Shown: piece by piece, positions 5,805 to 12,020 of the stretch
How positions within the stretch are numbered: the first letter of the stretch is position 1
How the letters are laid out: every line of letters begins with the position of its first letter
Origin: CAZLPW01 sp964561495
GTDB taxonomy: Bacteria; Fidelibacterota; Marinisomatia; Marinisomatales; UBA1611
NCBI GenBank assembly: GCA_964561495.1
Contig: CAZLPW010000062.1
Coordinates: 1-12,020 of the forward strand
Length of the DNA: 12,020 nucleotides
Reading direction: 5' to 3'
Notes under the pieces: model-generated
What the model was told of the DNA's origin: nothing
Seen by the model: only the letters and a program-made list of their open reading frames with translations
Databases searched by the model: none
Program-made: the position numbers and the translations under genes

Positions 5805-6032
5805 ATGATCAAAAAACACTTCCTCGAAATATTGAGATGGGGTCTTAGATTGCATGGAATAGGCCACTTCATCGAAGTTTTATCAGCTATTGCTGAAGGC
5901 GCTTATATAACCGCTTCTATTGCATTTGTTTTTATTACTATTGAAATATTAGCAAGTTTTTATATACCTAAAGAACATATTCATTTTAAACCATTGAAAT
6001 CAGATCTTCATGATGACTGTAATGAAATATAA
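5805..6032 (+). CDS. Small membrane protein of unknown family
   Basis: This 75-residue protein has one or two hydrophobic helices (about 22-54). An arginine- and histidine-containing front, LRWGLRLHGIGHFIE at 10-24, precedes them. An EHIHF motif at 57-61 and an acidic tail containing Cys72 follow. The four histidines (17, 21, 58, 60) flank the hydrophobic core on both sides, which could allow metal or haem binding, but that is speculation. I do not recognise a named family. The start at 5805 is chosen because upstream codons in this frame are closed by the abutting TAA; a weak AGG (5799-5801) is the only ribosome-binding hint. The DUF805 gene follows in the same orientation 44 bp later. Confidence 0.6.
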   Translation: MIKKHFLEILRWGLRLHGIGHFIEVLSAIAEGAYITASIAFVFITIEILASFYIPKEHIHFKPLKSDLHDDCNEI

Positions 6033-6076
6033 TTAGTTATTATTTGTTATTTTCCATTGGTTAATAAATTTTAATT

Positions 6077-6484
6077 ATGAAATGGTTTATAAAATGCTTC
6101 CGCGAATATGCAAATTTTAAAGGAAGGGCAAGCAGAGCTGAGCTTTGGTACTTTTTATTATTTTGGGCAATTTTTTATTTCGTTATAATCATCATTGATC
6201 AAAAAATAGGTTATAGTTTTTTTACACTTAGTGACCTCCCATTTAGTCAATACATACCTCTTGCTAAAGTCTATTCTGAAGTAGGAATTCTAGTTTTTTT
6301 TTATAGGCCACTTACAATCATTCCCAGTTTCGCTGTTATAGTAAGGAGACTGCACGATCTTAACTTAAGCGGCAAGTGGGCGTGGATATTTATTATACCC
6401 CCATTAGGAATACTACTTTTACTTTATTTAGTTAAGCCTGGGCAAAGAATAAAAAATAAATTTGGAGATATTCCAGAAACCTAA
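6077..6484 (+). CDS. DUF805 family membrane protein
   Basis: This 135-residue integral membrane protein has the DUF805 landmarks: FKGRASRAELWYFLLFW at 14-30 (the GR-SR-E-W pattern), then RRLHDLNLSGKWAW at 90-103 (the RRLHD-SG-W pattern), a helix GILLLLYLVKPG at 111-122, and a glycine/asparagine tail. There are about three or four transmembrane segments (24-40, 68-90, 100-118). The family's biochemical role is unknown; members are common, short, inner-membrane proteins. The start has no Shine-Dalgarno sequence, as for several genes here. The length is normal for the family. It lies between two other small plus-strand genes and may share a transcript with them. Confidence 0.88.
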   Translation: MKWFIKCFREYANFKGRASRAELWYFLLFWAIFYFVIIIIDQKIGYSFFTLSDLPFSQYIPLAKVYSEVGILVFFYRPLTIIPSFAVIVRRLHDLNLSGKWAWIFIIPPLGILLLLYLVKPGQRIKNKFGDIPET

Positions 6485-6564
6485 GATTAATAATAAAAGT
6501 CAACATTTAATTTTCCGCTTAAGGCAAACTTATTAGATTTAATTAATTTATAGAAGGAATTAAA

Positions 6565-6780
6565 ATGAATGAAGCACTAGTTGTTAATTATAATGAAAGC
6601 GCATTAAGTACATTATTTCTTGGCTCAGCCAAAGTAAACACTGAACGCTTAACCGAATTTTTAAATACTTATTTAAAACAAGGCTTTAGTATTAGAGCCG
6701 TGCAAAGAGAACAACGGAGAATGCTTCTCTTTTTTAAACGAGAAGCATTTATAATTTTTCTTGAAAAAAAAATAAACTAG
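6565..6780 (+). CDS. DUF4177-like small protein
   Basis: This 71-residue soluble protein is preceded by a good Shine-Dalgarno sequence (AGAAGGA, 6552-6558, six bases before the ATG). EALVVNYNESALSTLFLGSA (3-22), then a helix with LTEFLNTYLKQGFSIRAVQR (29-48), then RRMLLFFKREAFIIFLEK (51-68) follow the beta-helix-beta plan of DUF4177-type proteins, where the helix is usually followed by GW; here it is GF. No function is established for the group. The DNA coding for residues 52-62 contains a perfect 10-bp inverted repeat. It may be transcribed with the DUF805 gene 80 bp upstream. Confidence 0.7.
   Translation: MNEALVVNYNESALSTLFLGSAKVNTERLTEFLNTYLKQGFSIRAVQREQRRMLLFFKREAFIIFLEKKIN
6720..6749 (+). 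repeat. Perfect 10-bp inverted repeat in the DUF4177-like gene
   Basis: AATGCTTCTC (6720-6729) and GAGAAGCATT (6740-6749) are perfect complements around a 10-base loop, followed by a T-rich stretch with five T at 6755-6759. It resembles an intrinsic hairpin but lies about 30 bases before the stop codon, inside the coding sequence. It could act late in the gene as an attenuator or RNA 3'-end former, or be a by-product of the conserved protein motif. Confidence 0.45.
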
Positions 6781-6890
6781 CGGTTCATTATTTCTAACTT
6801 ATAGCCAATCATAAAAATAGTATTTTAGAATATTTAATTATATATGTTTTATGATTTGATTTTTGTTATTTAAAAATTTTTTAAAAAGAT

Positions 6891-7376
6891 ATGGGAGAAA
6901 GAAGTTTGAATTATCATAAAAAAAACTATAGTCTAAATGACCTACCCAATTGGATTACCTTTATAAGGGACGATATAAAACTCAGTGGAGTAGGAATGAG
7001 TTTTGCTCGGCTTCCTAATGGGAAAGGATATACATTTTTACACCGACATAAATATCAGGAAGAGATTTATGTTGTCCTTAATGGTAAAGGAATTATTTAT
7101 TTAGATGGAAAACTATTAAAACTATCTAAGGGTGATATAATACGAGTCAGCCCGAATGTTTACAGAGCGCTAAAGGCTGATGAAAATTGTGAGCTCGTAT
7201 GTTTGATTGTAGGTGGATTAAAAGCTAAGGGCTACCCCAAACACCCCGAAAACAACTCTCTGATCGATGATGGAATACCTGATTGGGATAAACTCCCTCC
7301 ATGGTATAAAGGAAATAAAAAAGTAATTGAAATAAATAAAAAAATTCGAGATCAAAGACAAAAGAACAAACAATAG
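6891..7376 (+). CDS. Cupin domain protein
   Basis: This single-domain cupin has 161 residues. Motif 1 is visible as FLHRHKYQEEIYVVLNGKG (49-67), with His51, His53 and Glu57 or Glu58 as metal ligands and Gly65. Motif 2 reads GDIIRVSPNVYRALKAD (81-97), where the usual histidine ligand is replaced by Arg92. The tail from about 113 is proline- and lysine-rich (PDWDKLPPWYKG at 130-141). Cupins of this size range from small-molecule enzymes to ligand sensors; substrate and activity are unknown. The start is uncertain: ATG 6891 lacks a Shine-Dalgarno sequence, whereas GGGAG at 6893-6897 lies eight bases before an in-frame TTG at 6906, which would shorten the protein by five residues. Its stop lies two bases from the stop of the converging hydrolase gene. 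Confidence 0.85.
   Translation: MGERSLNYHKKNYSLNDLPNWITFIRDDIKLSGVGMSFARLPNGKGYTFLHRHKYQEEIYVVLNGKGIIYLDGKLLKLSKGDIIRVSPNVYRALKADENCELVCLIVGGLKAKGYPKHPENNSLIDDGIPDWDKLPPWYKGNKKVIEINKKIRDQRQKNKQ
6893..6908 (+). promoter_or_regulatory. Alternative ribosome binding site and TTG start for the cupin
   Basis: GGGAG (6893-6897) is followed after eight bases by TTG at 6906, in frame with the cupin. The same RBS-TTG logic applies to the lipoprotein at 1123, so this may be the true start instead of ATG 6891. Confidence 0.4.
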
Positions 7377-7378
7377 TT

Positions 7379-8488
7379 TCAATATTTTTCCCACCATTTA
7401 ATAAATTGTTCATTCAGACTTGATTGTGTTATTTCATATCCAATTTCAGGAGTTAAACACTTCAAACCAGTTTTATTAGACCATCTTATTGATTCTACTA
7501 CTGGCTCATCCCATGAGTGCATTGCCAAAGTAAATACACCCCAATGAATTGGAATAAAATATTCTGTTTTAAGATCTCTTGCCGCTGTCACTGCCTCATA
7601 AGGAAACATATGTGCATATTTCCATGCCTTATTATATTGCCCACAATCAATTAAGGAAATATCAAATGGGCCATGATCTTCCCCTATTTTTTTAAAATGC
7701 TTTCCATACCCACTATCACCACTAAAATAAATTTTAAATTTCGATGATTTTATAGCCCAAGAGCTCCATAAAGTACTGTTCCTATTTAGTGGTCCTCTAC
7801 CAGAAAAATGGCGTGCAGGTAAACAAACAAACTCAATTTCATCGATTATAAAATTTTGATCCCAATTTAATTCGACTATGTTGTTTTCATTTATCCCCCA
7901 TCTTCTTAAATGATTACCAACCCCATAAGGGACCAAAAAAATTTTCACATTATCTTTTATCTTTTCAATTGTAGAATAATCCAAATGATCATAATGGTCA
8001 TGGGATATAATCACTAAATCAATATTCTCTATTAACTCTGGATCAATAGGCAGAGTACTATTATATCTTTTTAGATTAGGTAAAGGAAGCGGCGCTGCAT
8101 GACTTCCAAGCATTGGGTCTAACAAAATAATTTTACCATTCAAATTGATAATAAAGGCTGAATGTCCTAACCAGGAGATTTTATAATTTTCATTATTTAA
8201 ATCTTTAAAAGAAAAATAATCAATTTTTTTTGGAACTATGTCAGTTCTAGGGCTTCTATTTTCATCATTTTTAAAAAAATCCCAAGTAGAAACTTCACCT
8301 GTCATAACTGGTGTTTTTTCTAAACTCATAAATTCATTTTTACTATAATTCGGGAAAGTATTATAAAAATTCTTATCTTCAGATGTTGGGTTAGAACCAA
8401 ACTGTGGACTTAAATTGATAAAAAAGATTATGATTATAGATAATGTGACTAGTAAAAAGATAGTATATCGTAAAATACTTTTTAACAT
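7379..8488 (-). CDS. NAPE-PLD-like metallo-beta-lactamase-fold hydrolase, membrane-anchored
   Basis: This 369-residue protein has an N-terminal hydrophobic anchor (about 8-26) and a metallo-beta-lactamase fold. WLGHSAFI (106-113) and LLDPMLGSHAAPLP (122-135) open the domain. The zinc motif SHDHYDHLD spans 162-170 with ligands His163, His165, Asp167 and His168. Further ligands are His227 in ARHFSGRG, Asp258 in SGDSGYG and His315 in IPIHWGVF. The HFSGRG, LWSSW and HWG-F set is typical of the N-acylphosphatidylethanolamine phospholipase D/UlaG-like branch, so a phosphodiester lipid substrate is plausible but not shown. The active site probably faces the periplasm. It is the last gene of a likely three-gene minus-strand unit, 55 bp after the DUF2891 gene. 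Confidence 0.87.
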   Translation of the reverse strand: MLKSILRYTIFLLVTLSIIIIFFINLSPQFGSNPTSEDKNFYNTFPNYSKNEFMSLEKTPVMTGEVSTWDFFKNDENRSPRTDIVPKKIDYFSFKDLNNENYKISWLGHSAFIINLNGKIILLDPMLGSHAAPLPLPNLKRYNSTLPIDPELIENIDLVIISHDHYDHLDYSTIEKIKDNVKIFLVPYGVGNHLRRWGINENNIVELNWDQNFIIDEIEFVCLPARHFSGRGPLNRNSTLWSSWAIKSSKFKIYFSGDSGYGKHFKKIGEDHGPFDISLIDCGQYNKAWKYAHMFPYEAVTAARDLKTEYFIPIHWGVFTLAMHSWDEPVVESIRWSNKTGLKCLTPEIGYEITQSSLNEQFIKWWEKY

Positions 8489-8543
8489 ATAAAAAAGATA
8501 ACTTTAATCAGAATAGGAAAATAATATTATCAAAACTATATAA

Positions 8544-9551
8544 TTAATATTCAAAAGAGTTACTATATAATAAAAAAGTTCCCAACCAATGAGTGCCTGA
8601 ATAGTTTCCTTTTTCAAGACACCCATCAGAAGATGATTGATGACTTTCGCGTACTGATTTAAGGGAAGTCTGGCAATGACTATCTTTAGGTAAAGCATTC
8701 ATAATTATTTTTAACATCCATACTCGACTTAGATTTAGTCCATCTAGATGCACTAGTAATCCATCACTGCGATCTACTGGCTTAACTGGATTGAAATGAA
8801 AAATTTCTTTTTCAATATTAGGAAGGAATTTTTTAAACCATTTAGAAAATTCTTTTGGCTCAAACACACGCGCCATTAGCGCAGCTTCACAGAGTATTGG
8901 TGAAAGAAAGTCAAACCCAGAGGGTTCATAATTAATCTGTGCGTCCGTATCTTTTCCATACCATTTTTTTGCCATGTCACAAACTACATTTTGAAACAAT
9001 TTCGATTCTGAAGTCAAGGCCCATTCGAATGAAAGCAACATAGAGAATGCAGTCTGTGAGTGGACACCACTTCGAATTGGATATGAAAGTTTTGAAATCC
9101 AATCTATCATACGTTCGGATGAGATTTTTTCAAGATTTTCAAAATATTTTTCCCATTTTTTCCCAAAAGGCCCCTTGTATAGTCTTAACTCTTGGCAGAG
9201 AATTAAAAGCCAGGAAATACCATAAGGCATCTCAAAATTTTTAGAAGCATAACAGTTCAAATGGTCGTACTCAACTCCAATAGATTCCAAGTTAAAAGAT
9301 TTATCTAAGAATTCTATTACCTGATTGCACCAGGGACTATCTGGCGCTAATCTAACCAAACGAACTAGGGAAGCAAAACTATGAACCGCAGAGTGCCAAT
9401 CGTAACTCCCATAAAACAACGGGGTGCGCTCTGTAGGTAGTTGCAAATCTTCAGGCCCTAATAATACATGCCCCTGCTTATTAGGATATTGACGATGCAG
9501 GTTTTGTATAAGCATAGGAACTAGTCTATCACCTAGTTCTTTAATTTTCAT
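8544..9551 (-). CDS. DUF2891 family protein
   Basis: This 335-residue protein without a signal peptide matches DUF2891 along its length: PLFYGSYDWHSAVHSF at 44-59, EMPYGISWLLILCQEL at 107-122, YPIRSGVHSQTAFS at 157-170, YEPSGFDFLSPILCEAALMA at 208-227, VDRSDGLLVHLDGLNLSRVW at 259-278, and SGTHWLGTF at 318-326. The helical repeats with conserved His, Asp, Glu and Trp residues suggest an alpha/alpha-barrel fold like glycan-active enzymes, but no activity is established that I know of. It sits 44 bp downstream of the S9 peptidase and upstream of the hydrolase in the same orientation, suggesting co-transcription. Length and ends look complete. Confidence 0.88.
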   Translation of the reverse strand: MKIKELGDRLVPMLIQNLHRQYPNKQGHVLLGPEDLQLPTERTPLFYGSYDWHSAVHSFASLVRLVRLAPDSPWCNQVIEFLDKSFNLESIGVEYDHLNCYASKNFEMPYGISWLLILCQELRLYKGPFGKKWEKYFENLEKISSERMIDWISKLSYPIRSGVHSQTAFSMLLSFEWALTSESKLFQNVVCDMAKKWYGKDTDAQINYEPSGFDFLSPILCEAALMARVFEPKEFSKWFKKFLPNIEKEIFHFNPVKPVDRSDGLLVHLDGLNLSRVWMLKIIMNALPKDSHCQTSLKSVRESHQSSSDGCLEKGNYSGTHWLGTFLLYSNSFEY

Positions 9552-9595
9552 TTATAATTATGCAATCTTTAGAATATTAATTATGATTATAAAAA

Positions 9596-11590
9596 CTATT
9601 TTAAATGTTTATCAAACCAATCTAAAATAGATTTCAACCTTGCTTCTCTTCGATCAGGCCGCCCATGTCTAGAGAGACCGTGTGGCTCATCAGGGAAACG
9701 GATATATTCCACCTCACGCTTTAAATATTTTAGTGCTGTAAATATTTGATCTGCCTGTTCAATATTACAACGCAAATCAAACTCACTGTGGATTATTAAT
9801 AAAGGGGTATGACATTTATTAATATATGTCATAGGGGACCACTTAAGATAGGTCTCTCTTTTTTCCCATGGTGTACCACCAAACTCACAGGCCAGATCCC
9901 ACCCAATATCTGAGTTACCAAACATACTCGATAGATCTGAAACACTGCGCTGAGTTACTGCTGCTTTAAAAAGATTAGTGTGGGTGACTATCCAGTTTGT
10001 CATGTACCCACCATAGCTCCCCCCTGTAACACCTAATTTATTTTTGTCAACAAACCCTAATGAGATTGCATGATCAACCGCAGCCATAAGATCACTCATA
10101 GCTGGCTCTGCCCACTTACCTTCGATGGATTTGGAAAATTTTTTTCCGTAACCCTGGCTACCACGAGGATTTGTATACATAACTACATAGCCCGCCTGGG
10201 CCAATACATACATCTCGTGATAAAATGTTCGCCCATATTGTGCACGAGGCCCTCCATGTATGTTTAGTATAAACGGGTACTTCTTTTTTGGATTAAAATT
10301 AGGCGGCTTTACAATCCATCCCATTAAATCTTGTCTTTTATTCTTAAATCTAATCTCTTCAGAAACATTAAATTTCCTACTATTAACATAAGACCGGTTT
10401 AGGTGGGTTATCTGTTGAGTATTTTTAGTTTTTATATTAAGAGAATACAACTCATCTGGAGATGACAAACTGGCACCATTATAAACAAATGTTTTTGCAT
10501 AAACATCAGCCGACCATGAACAAGCAACCGCATCTAGATGAGATACTATTTTAGTTTTTCCCGATGGAACATCTGTTTCAACGATTTGTTGTCGTCCTTC
10601 ACTTGAAATTCCATAGTACACTCGAGTACCCTCTGGATTCCAAATCGGTGAAGTAGACGTGAATGACGGTGTTATATCACCGAGGGTAATCATTTGAGAG
10701 GTTCGGTCAAGGTTTTTACCGTACTCTTTGTGCCTTTTTCCTGTTTTGTTTATAATATTAAGTCTATAGTTTTCAACTCCCCATCCGTGTTCATAGGGTT
10801 TGTCATGACCAATATATGCTAATATTTTACCATCTGGAGAATAAGAAAGGCCTCCATACTTTGGTCCAGAAGGAGCTGATACTTTTTTTATTTTCCCACT
10901 AATAATTGAAACTCGAAAGATATCCTGTTTTTCATTATCTAATCTCCAGTCTTTTGTTCTTAAAGATAAAAATGCAATCTCTTTACTATCAGGAGACCAA
11001 CAAGGAAAGATATCATTATAATCTCCCCTAACCAATTGTCTTACTTTTCCATTTTTTGAATTTGCAATCCAAATATGAGTATTTTCACTATCTAAAAAAC
11101 CATGACCATCTTCTCGGTATGATATATTTTTTATGTGTCTATAGACTGGAGTTTTTATCTTCCCCTTCTTATTTACTAAAACCTCATCACCCAAAGGATG
11201 AAATAAAAATAGAATTTTACTTCCATCAGGAGACCATTTTATGCTAGTAACATTTCCTATAGAAAGTTTTGTTAAAGACACTGCCTCACCACCATCCATA
11301 CTCAAAAGCCAAATCTGCTGTGCGTTATTTTTAGATTTTCTAATAAAAGCAATTTGCTTTCCATTTGGTGACCATACAGCAGAAAAATCATTACGCTTAC
11401 CATAGGTTAATTGTTTAAGGCCCCTGCCATTTGCTCCAATCAGATATAGGTTACTATAGTATGTATTATCCTTTTTATCCATCCTTTCAACGTGGAATAC
11501 AACTAGTTTGCTATCGGGACTTAGGCAAGGCTCAAGGGGTGTTTTAAATTGATAAATATCACTAACGCGAATTGGTTGCCTTTTTTGCAT
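9596..11590 (-). CDS. S9 family acylaminoacyl-type peptidase
   Basis: This 664-residue prolyl-oligopeptidase-family serine peptidase releases amino acids or short peptides from oligopeptides or acylated N-termini. No signal peptide is seen, so it is probably cytoplasmic. Residues about 20-400 are a TolB/WD40-like propeller with repeated WSP-G-I-F units (AVWSPNGKQIAFIR at 71-84, IKWSPDGSKILFLF at 117-130, CWSPDSKEIAFLS at 197-209, SYSPDGKILAYIG at 249-261). YREDGHGFLD at 158-167 is also typical of this group. Residues about 410-664 form the alpha/beta-hydrolase: HGGPRAQYG at 445-453 (oxyanion hole), nucleophile Ser525 in GGSYGGYM, Asp605 in HSEFDLR, and His637 in DEPHGLS. All catalytic residues are present. 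Probable first gene of the S9-DUF2891-hydrolase unit. Confidence 0.95.
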   Translation of the reverse strand: MQKRQPIRVSDIYQFKTPLEPCLSPDSKLVVFHVERMDKKDNTYYSNLYLIGANGRGLKQLTYGKRNDFSAVWSPNGKQIAFIRKSKNNAQQIWLLSMDGGEAVSLTKLSIGNVTSIKWSPDGSKILFLFHPLGDEVLVNKKGKIKTPVYRHIKNISYREDGHGFLDSENTHIWIANSKNGKVRQLVRGDYNDIFPCWSPDSKEIAFLSLRTKDWRLDNEKQDIFRVSIISGKIKKVSAPSGPKYGGLSYSPDGKILAYIGHDKPYEHGWGVENYRLNIINKTGKRHKEYGKNLDRTSQMITLGDITPSFTSTSPIWNPEGTRVYYGISSEGRQQIVETDVPSGKTKIVSHLDAVACSWSADVYAKTFVYNGASLSSPDELYSLNIKTKNTQQITHLNRSYVNSRKFNVSEEIRFKNKRQDLMGWIVKPPNFNPKKKYPFILNIHGGPRAQYGRTFYHEMYVLAQAGYVVMYTNPRGSQGYGKKFSKSIEGKWAEPAMSDLMAAVDHAISLGFVDKNKLGVTGGSYGGYMTNWIVTHTNLFKAAVTQRSVSDLSSMFGNSDIGWDLACEFGGTPWEKRETYLKWSPMTYINKCHTPLLIIHSEFDLRCNIEQADQIFTALKYLKREVEYIRFPDEPHGLSRHGRPDRREARLKSILDWFDKHLK

Positions 11591-11671
11591 AATCTTATAT
11601 TACTCTTGGTTATATATGAAAATCCACAGTCTATAAGATTCCGTTTTGAAATCGAATTTAAATCCTTTAAC

Positions 11672-11699
11672 AAAAAACCCCACGAGTGTGGGGTTTTTT
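11672..11699 (-). terminator. Rho-independent terminator 3
   Basis: The hairpin CCCCAC-GAGT-GTGGGG (11678-11693) is flanked by six A (11672-11677) and six T (11694-11699), so it can work in both directions. It lies just beyond the stop of the minus-strand T9SS cargo gene, which it most likely ends. The stem is identical to those at 156 and 1990; the loop differs and there is no TAGATTT box beside it. Confidence 0.85.
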
Positions 11700-11721
11700 A
11701 TACTAAATAATAAATGAAAGG

Positions 11722-12020
11722 CTACTTCAGTAATAACATTTTCTTAGTACTTGTGAATGTGCCCGCCTGTATCGTGTAAATATATAATCCAGCACTTACA
11801 GACTGTCCCTGATCATCAGTAGCGTTCCAAATAGCCGACCTATAGCCAGCCCCCTGGCTGCTACTAACAAGATTCTTTACAACCCGGCCCATCATGTCAT
11901 AGATCATAATACTAACCATAGCATTCTCTGGAAGATCATAACTTAAAGTAGTCACAGGATTAAATGGGTTCGGATAGTTCTGGTGGAGCGCATATACGCC
12001 AGGAGTTGGGTTATTCTCAC
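11722..12020 (-). CDS. T9SS type A sorting-domain protein, C-terminal part
   Basis: Only the 3' end of this gene is present; the frame stays open to the right edge, so the start lies beyond the window and the apparent GTG start near 11955 is internal. The visible 98 or so residues are a linker containing GVYALHQNYPNPFNPVTTLS and then a FlgD-like Ig domain: YDLPENAMVSIMIYDMMGRV, SAGLYIYTIQAG, and the end STKKMLLLK. This tail is the type A signal recognised by the type IX secretion system, which exports the protein and usually removes the tail while anchoring the rest at the cell surface or releasing it. The cargo domain is outside the window. Its transcript should stop at the hairpin at 11672-11699. 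Confidence 0.9.
   Translation of the reverse strand, partial: ENNPTPGVYALHQNYPNPFNPVTTLSYDLPENAMVSIMIYDMMGRVVKNLVSSSQGAGYRSAIWNATDDQGQSVSAGLYIYTIQAGTFTSTKKMLLLK

Noticed and set aside
8504..8698. 64-residue minus-strand open frame overlapping the end of the DUF2891 gene
   Set aside because: It is a shifted frame over a well-conserved DUF2891 C-terminus and has no recognisable features of its own.
11722..11955. Independent small gene starting at the internal GTG
   Set aside because: The frame continues upstream to the window edge through the NYPNPFNP linker typical of T9SS tails, so this is the end of a larger protein.

Overview
The window is an AT-rich bacterial chromosome segment (roughly 30% GC by eye) with 14 protein-coding genes, one cut by the right edge, and no tRNA, rRNA, CRISPR array or transposase that I can recognise. 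The cut gene ends in a type IX secretion (T9SS) type A sorting tail (NYPNPFNPVTT near its start, KKMLLLK at its end). With several lipoprotein or secreted-protein signals, a LolA-like protein and a VTFKVDMS-type beta-sandwich, this points to a Gram-negative bacterium of the Bacteroidota/FCB type. My best guess is a marine Marinimicrobia (SAR406) lineage. That placement is inference from protein style and was not tested by a search.

Layout. (1) 1-148: non-coding or the tail of an unidentified upstream gene. (2) 149-2046: a 1.8 kb module with an FkbM-type methyltransferase and a two-domain lipoprotein, bounded by two near-identical 64-nt units, each a hairpin terminator followed by a TAGATTTG box. 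(3) 2040-3020: a secreted SdiA-regulated-type beta-propeller protein with a C-terminal dockerin-like calcium-binding repeat, started directly from the second unit. (4) 5623-3173, minus strand: a tightly overlapping operon of ABC ATPase, ABC-2 permease and LolA-like periplasmic protein. (5) 5805-7376, plus strand: four small genes (a membrane protein of unknown family, a DUF805 membrane protein, a DUF4177-like protein and a cupin). (6) 11590-7379, minus strand: a probable three-gene operon of cytoplasmic S9 acylaminoacyl-type peptidase, DUF2891 protein and membrane-anchored NAPE-PLD-like metallo-beta-lactamase-fold hydrolase. (7) 11672-12020, minus strand: the 3' end of a T9SS cargo gene with its own hairpin terminator.

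How the genes work together. The ABC ATPase, permease and LolA-like protein form the clearest functional unit: an exporter of unknown substrate coupled by overlapping starts and stops to a lipid/lipoprotein-binding periplasmic protein. The S9 peptidase, DUF2891 and hydrolase genes are co-oriented with 44- and 55-nt gaps, but no shared pathway can be read from the sequence. The plus-strand small genes look like general membrane or accessory functions.

The most unusual signal is non-coding. A terminator-plus-promoter-like unit is repeated at 149 and 1983, and its downstream half recurs a third time at about 5746. At two of the three copies a very short open reading frame begins just after the box and its TAA stop directly abuts the ATG of the next gene.
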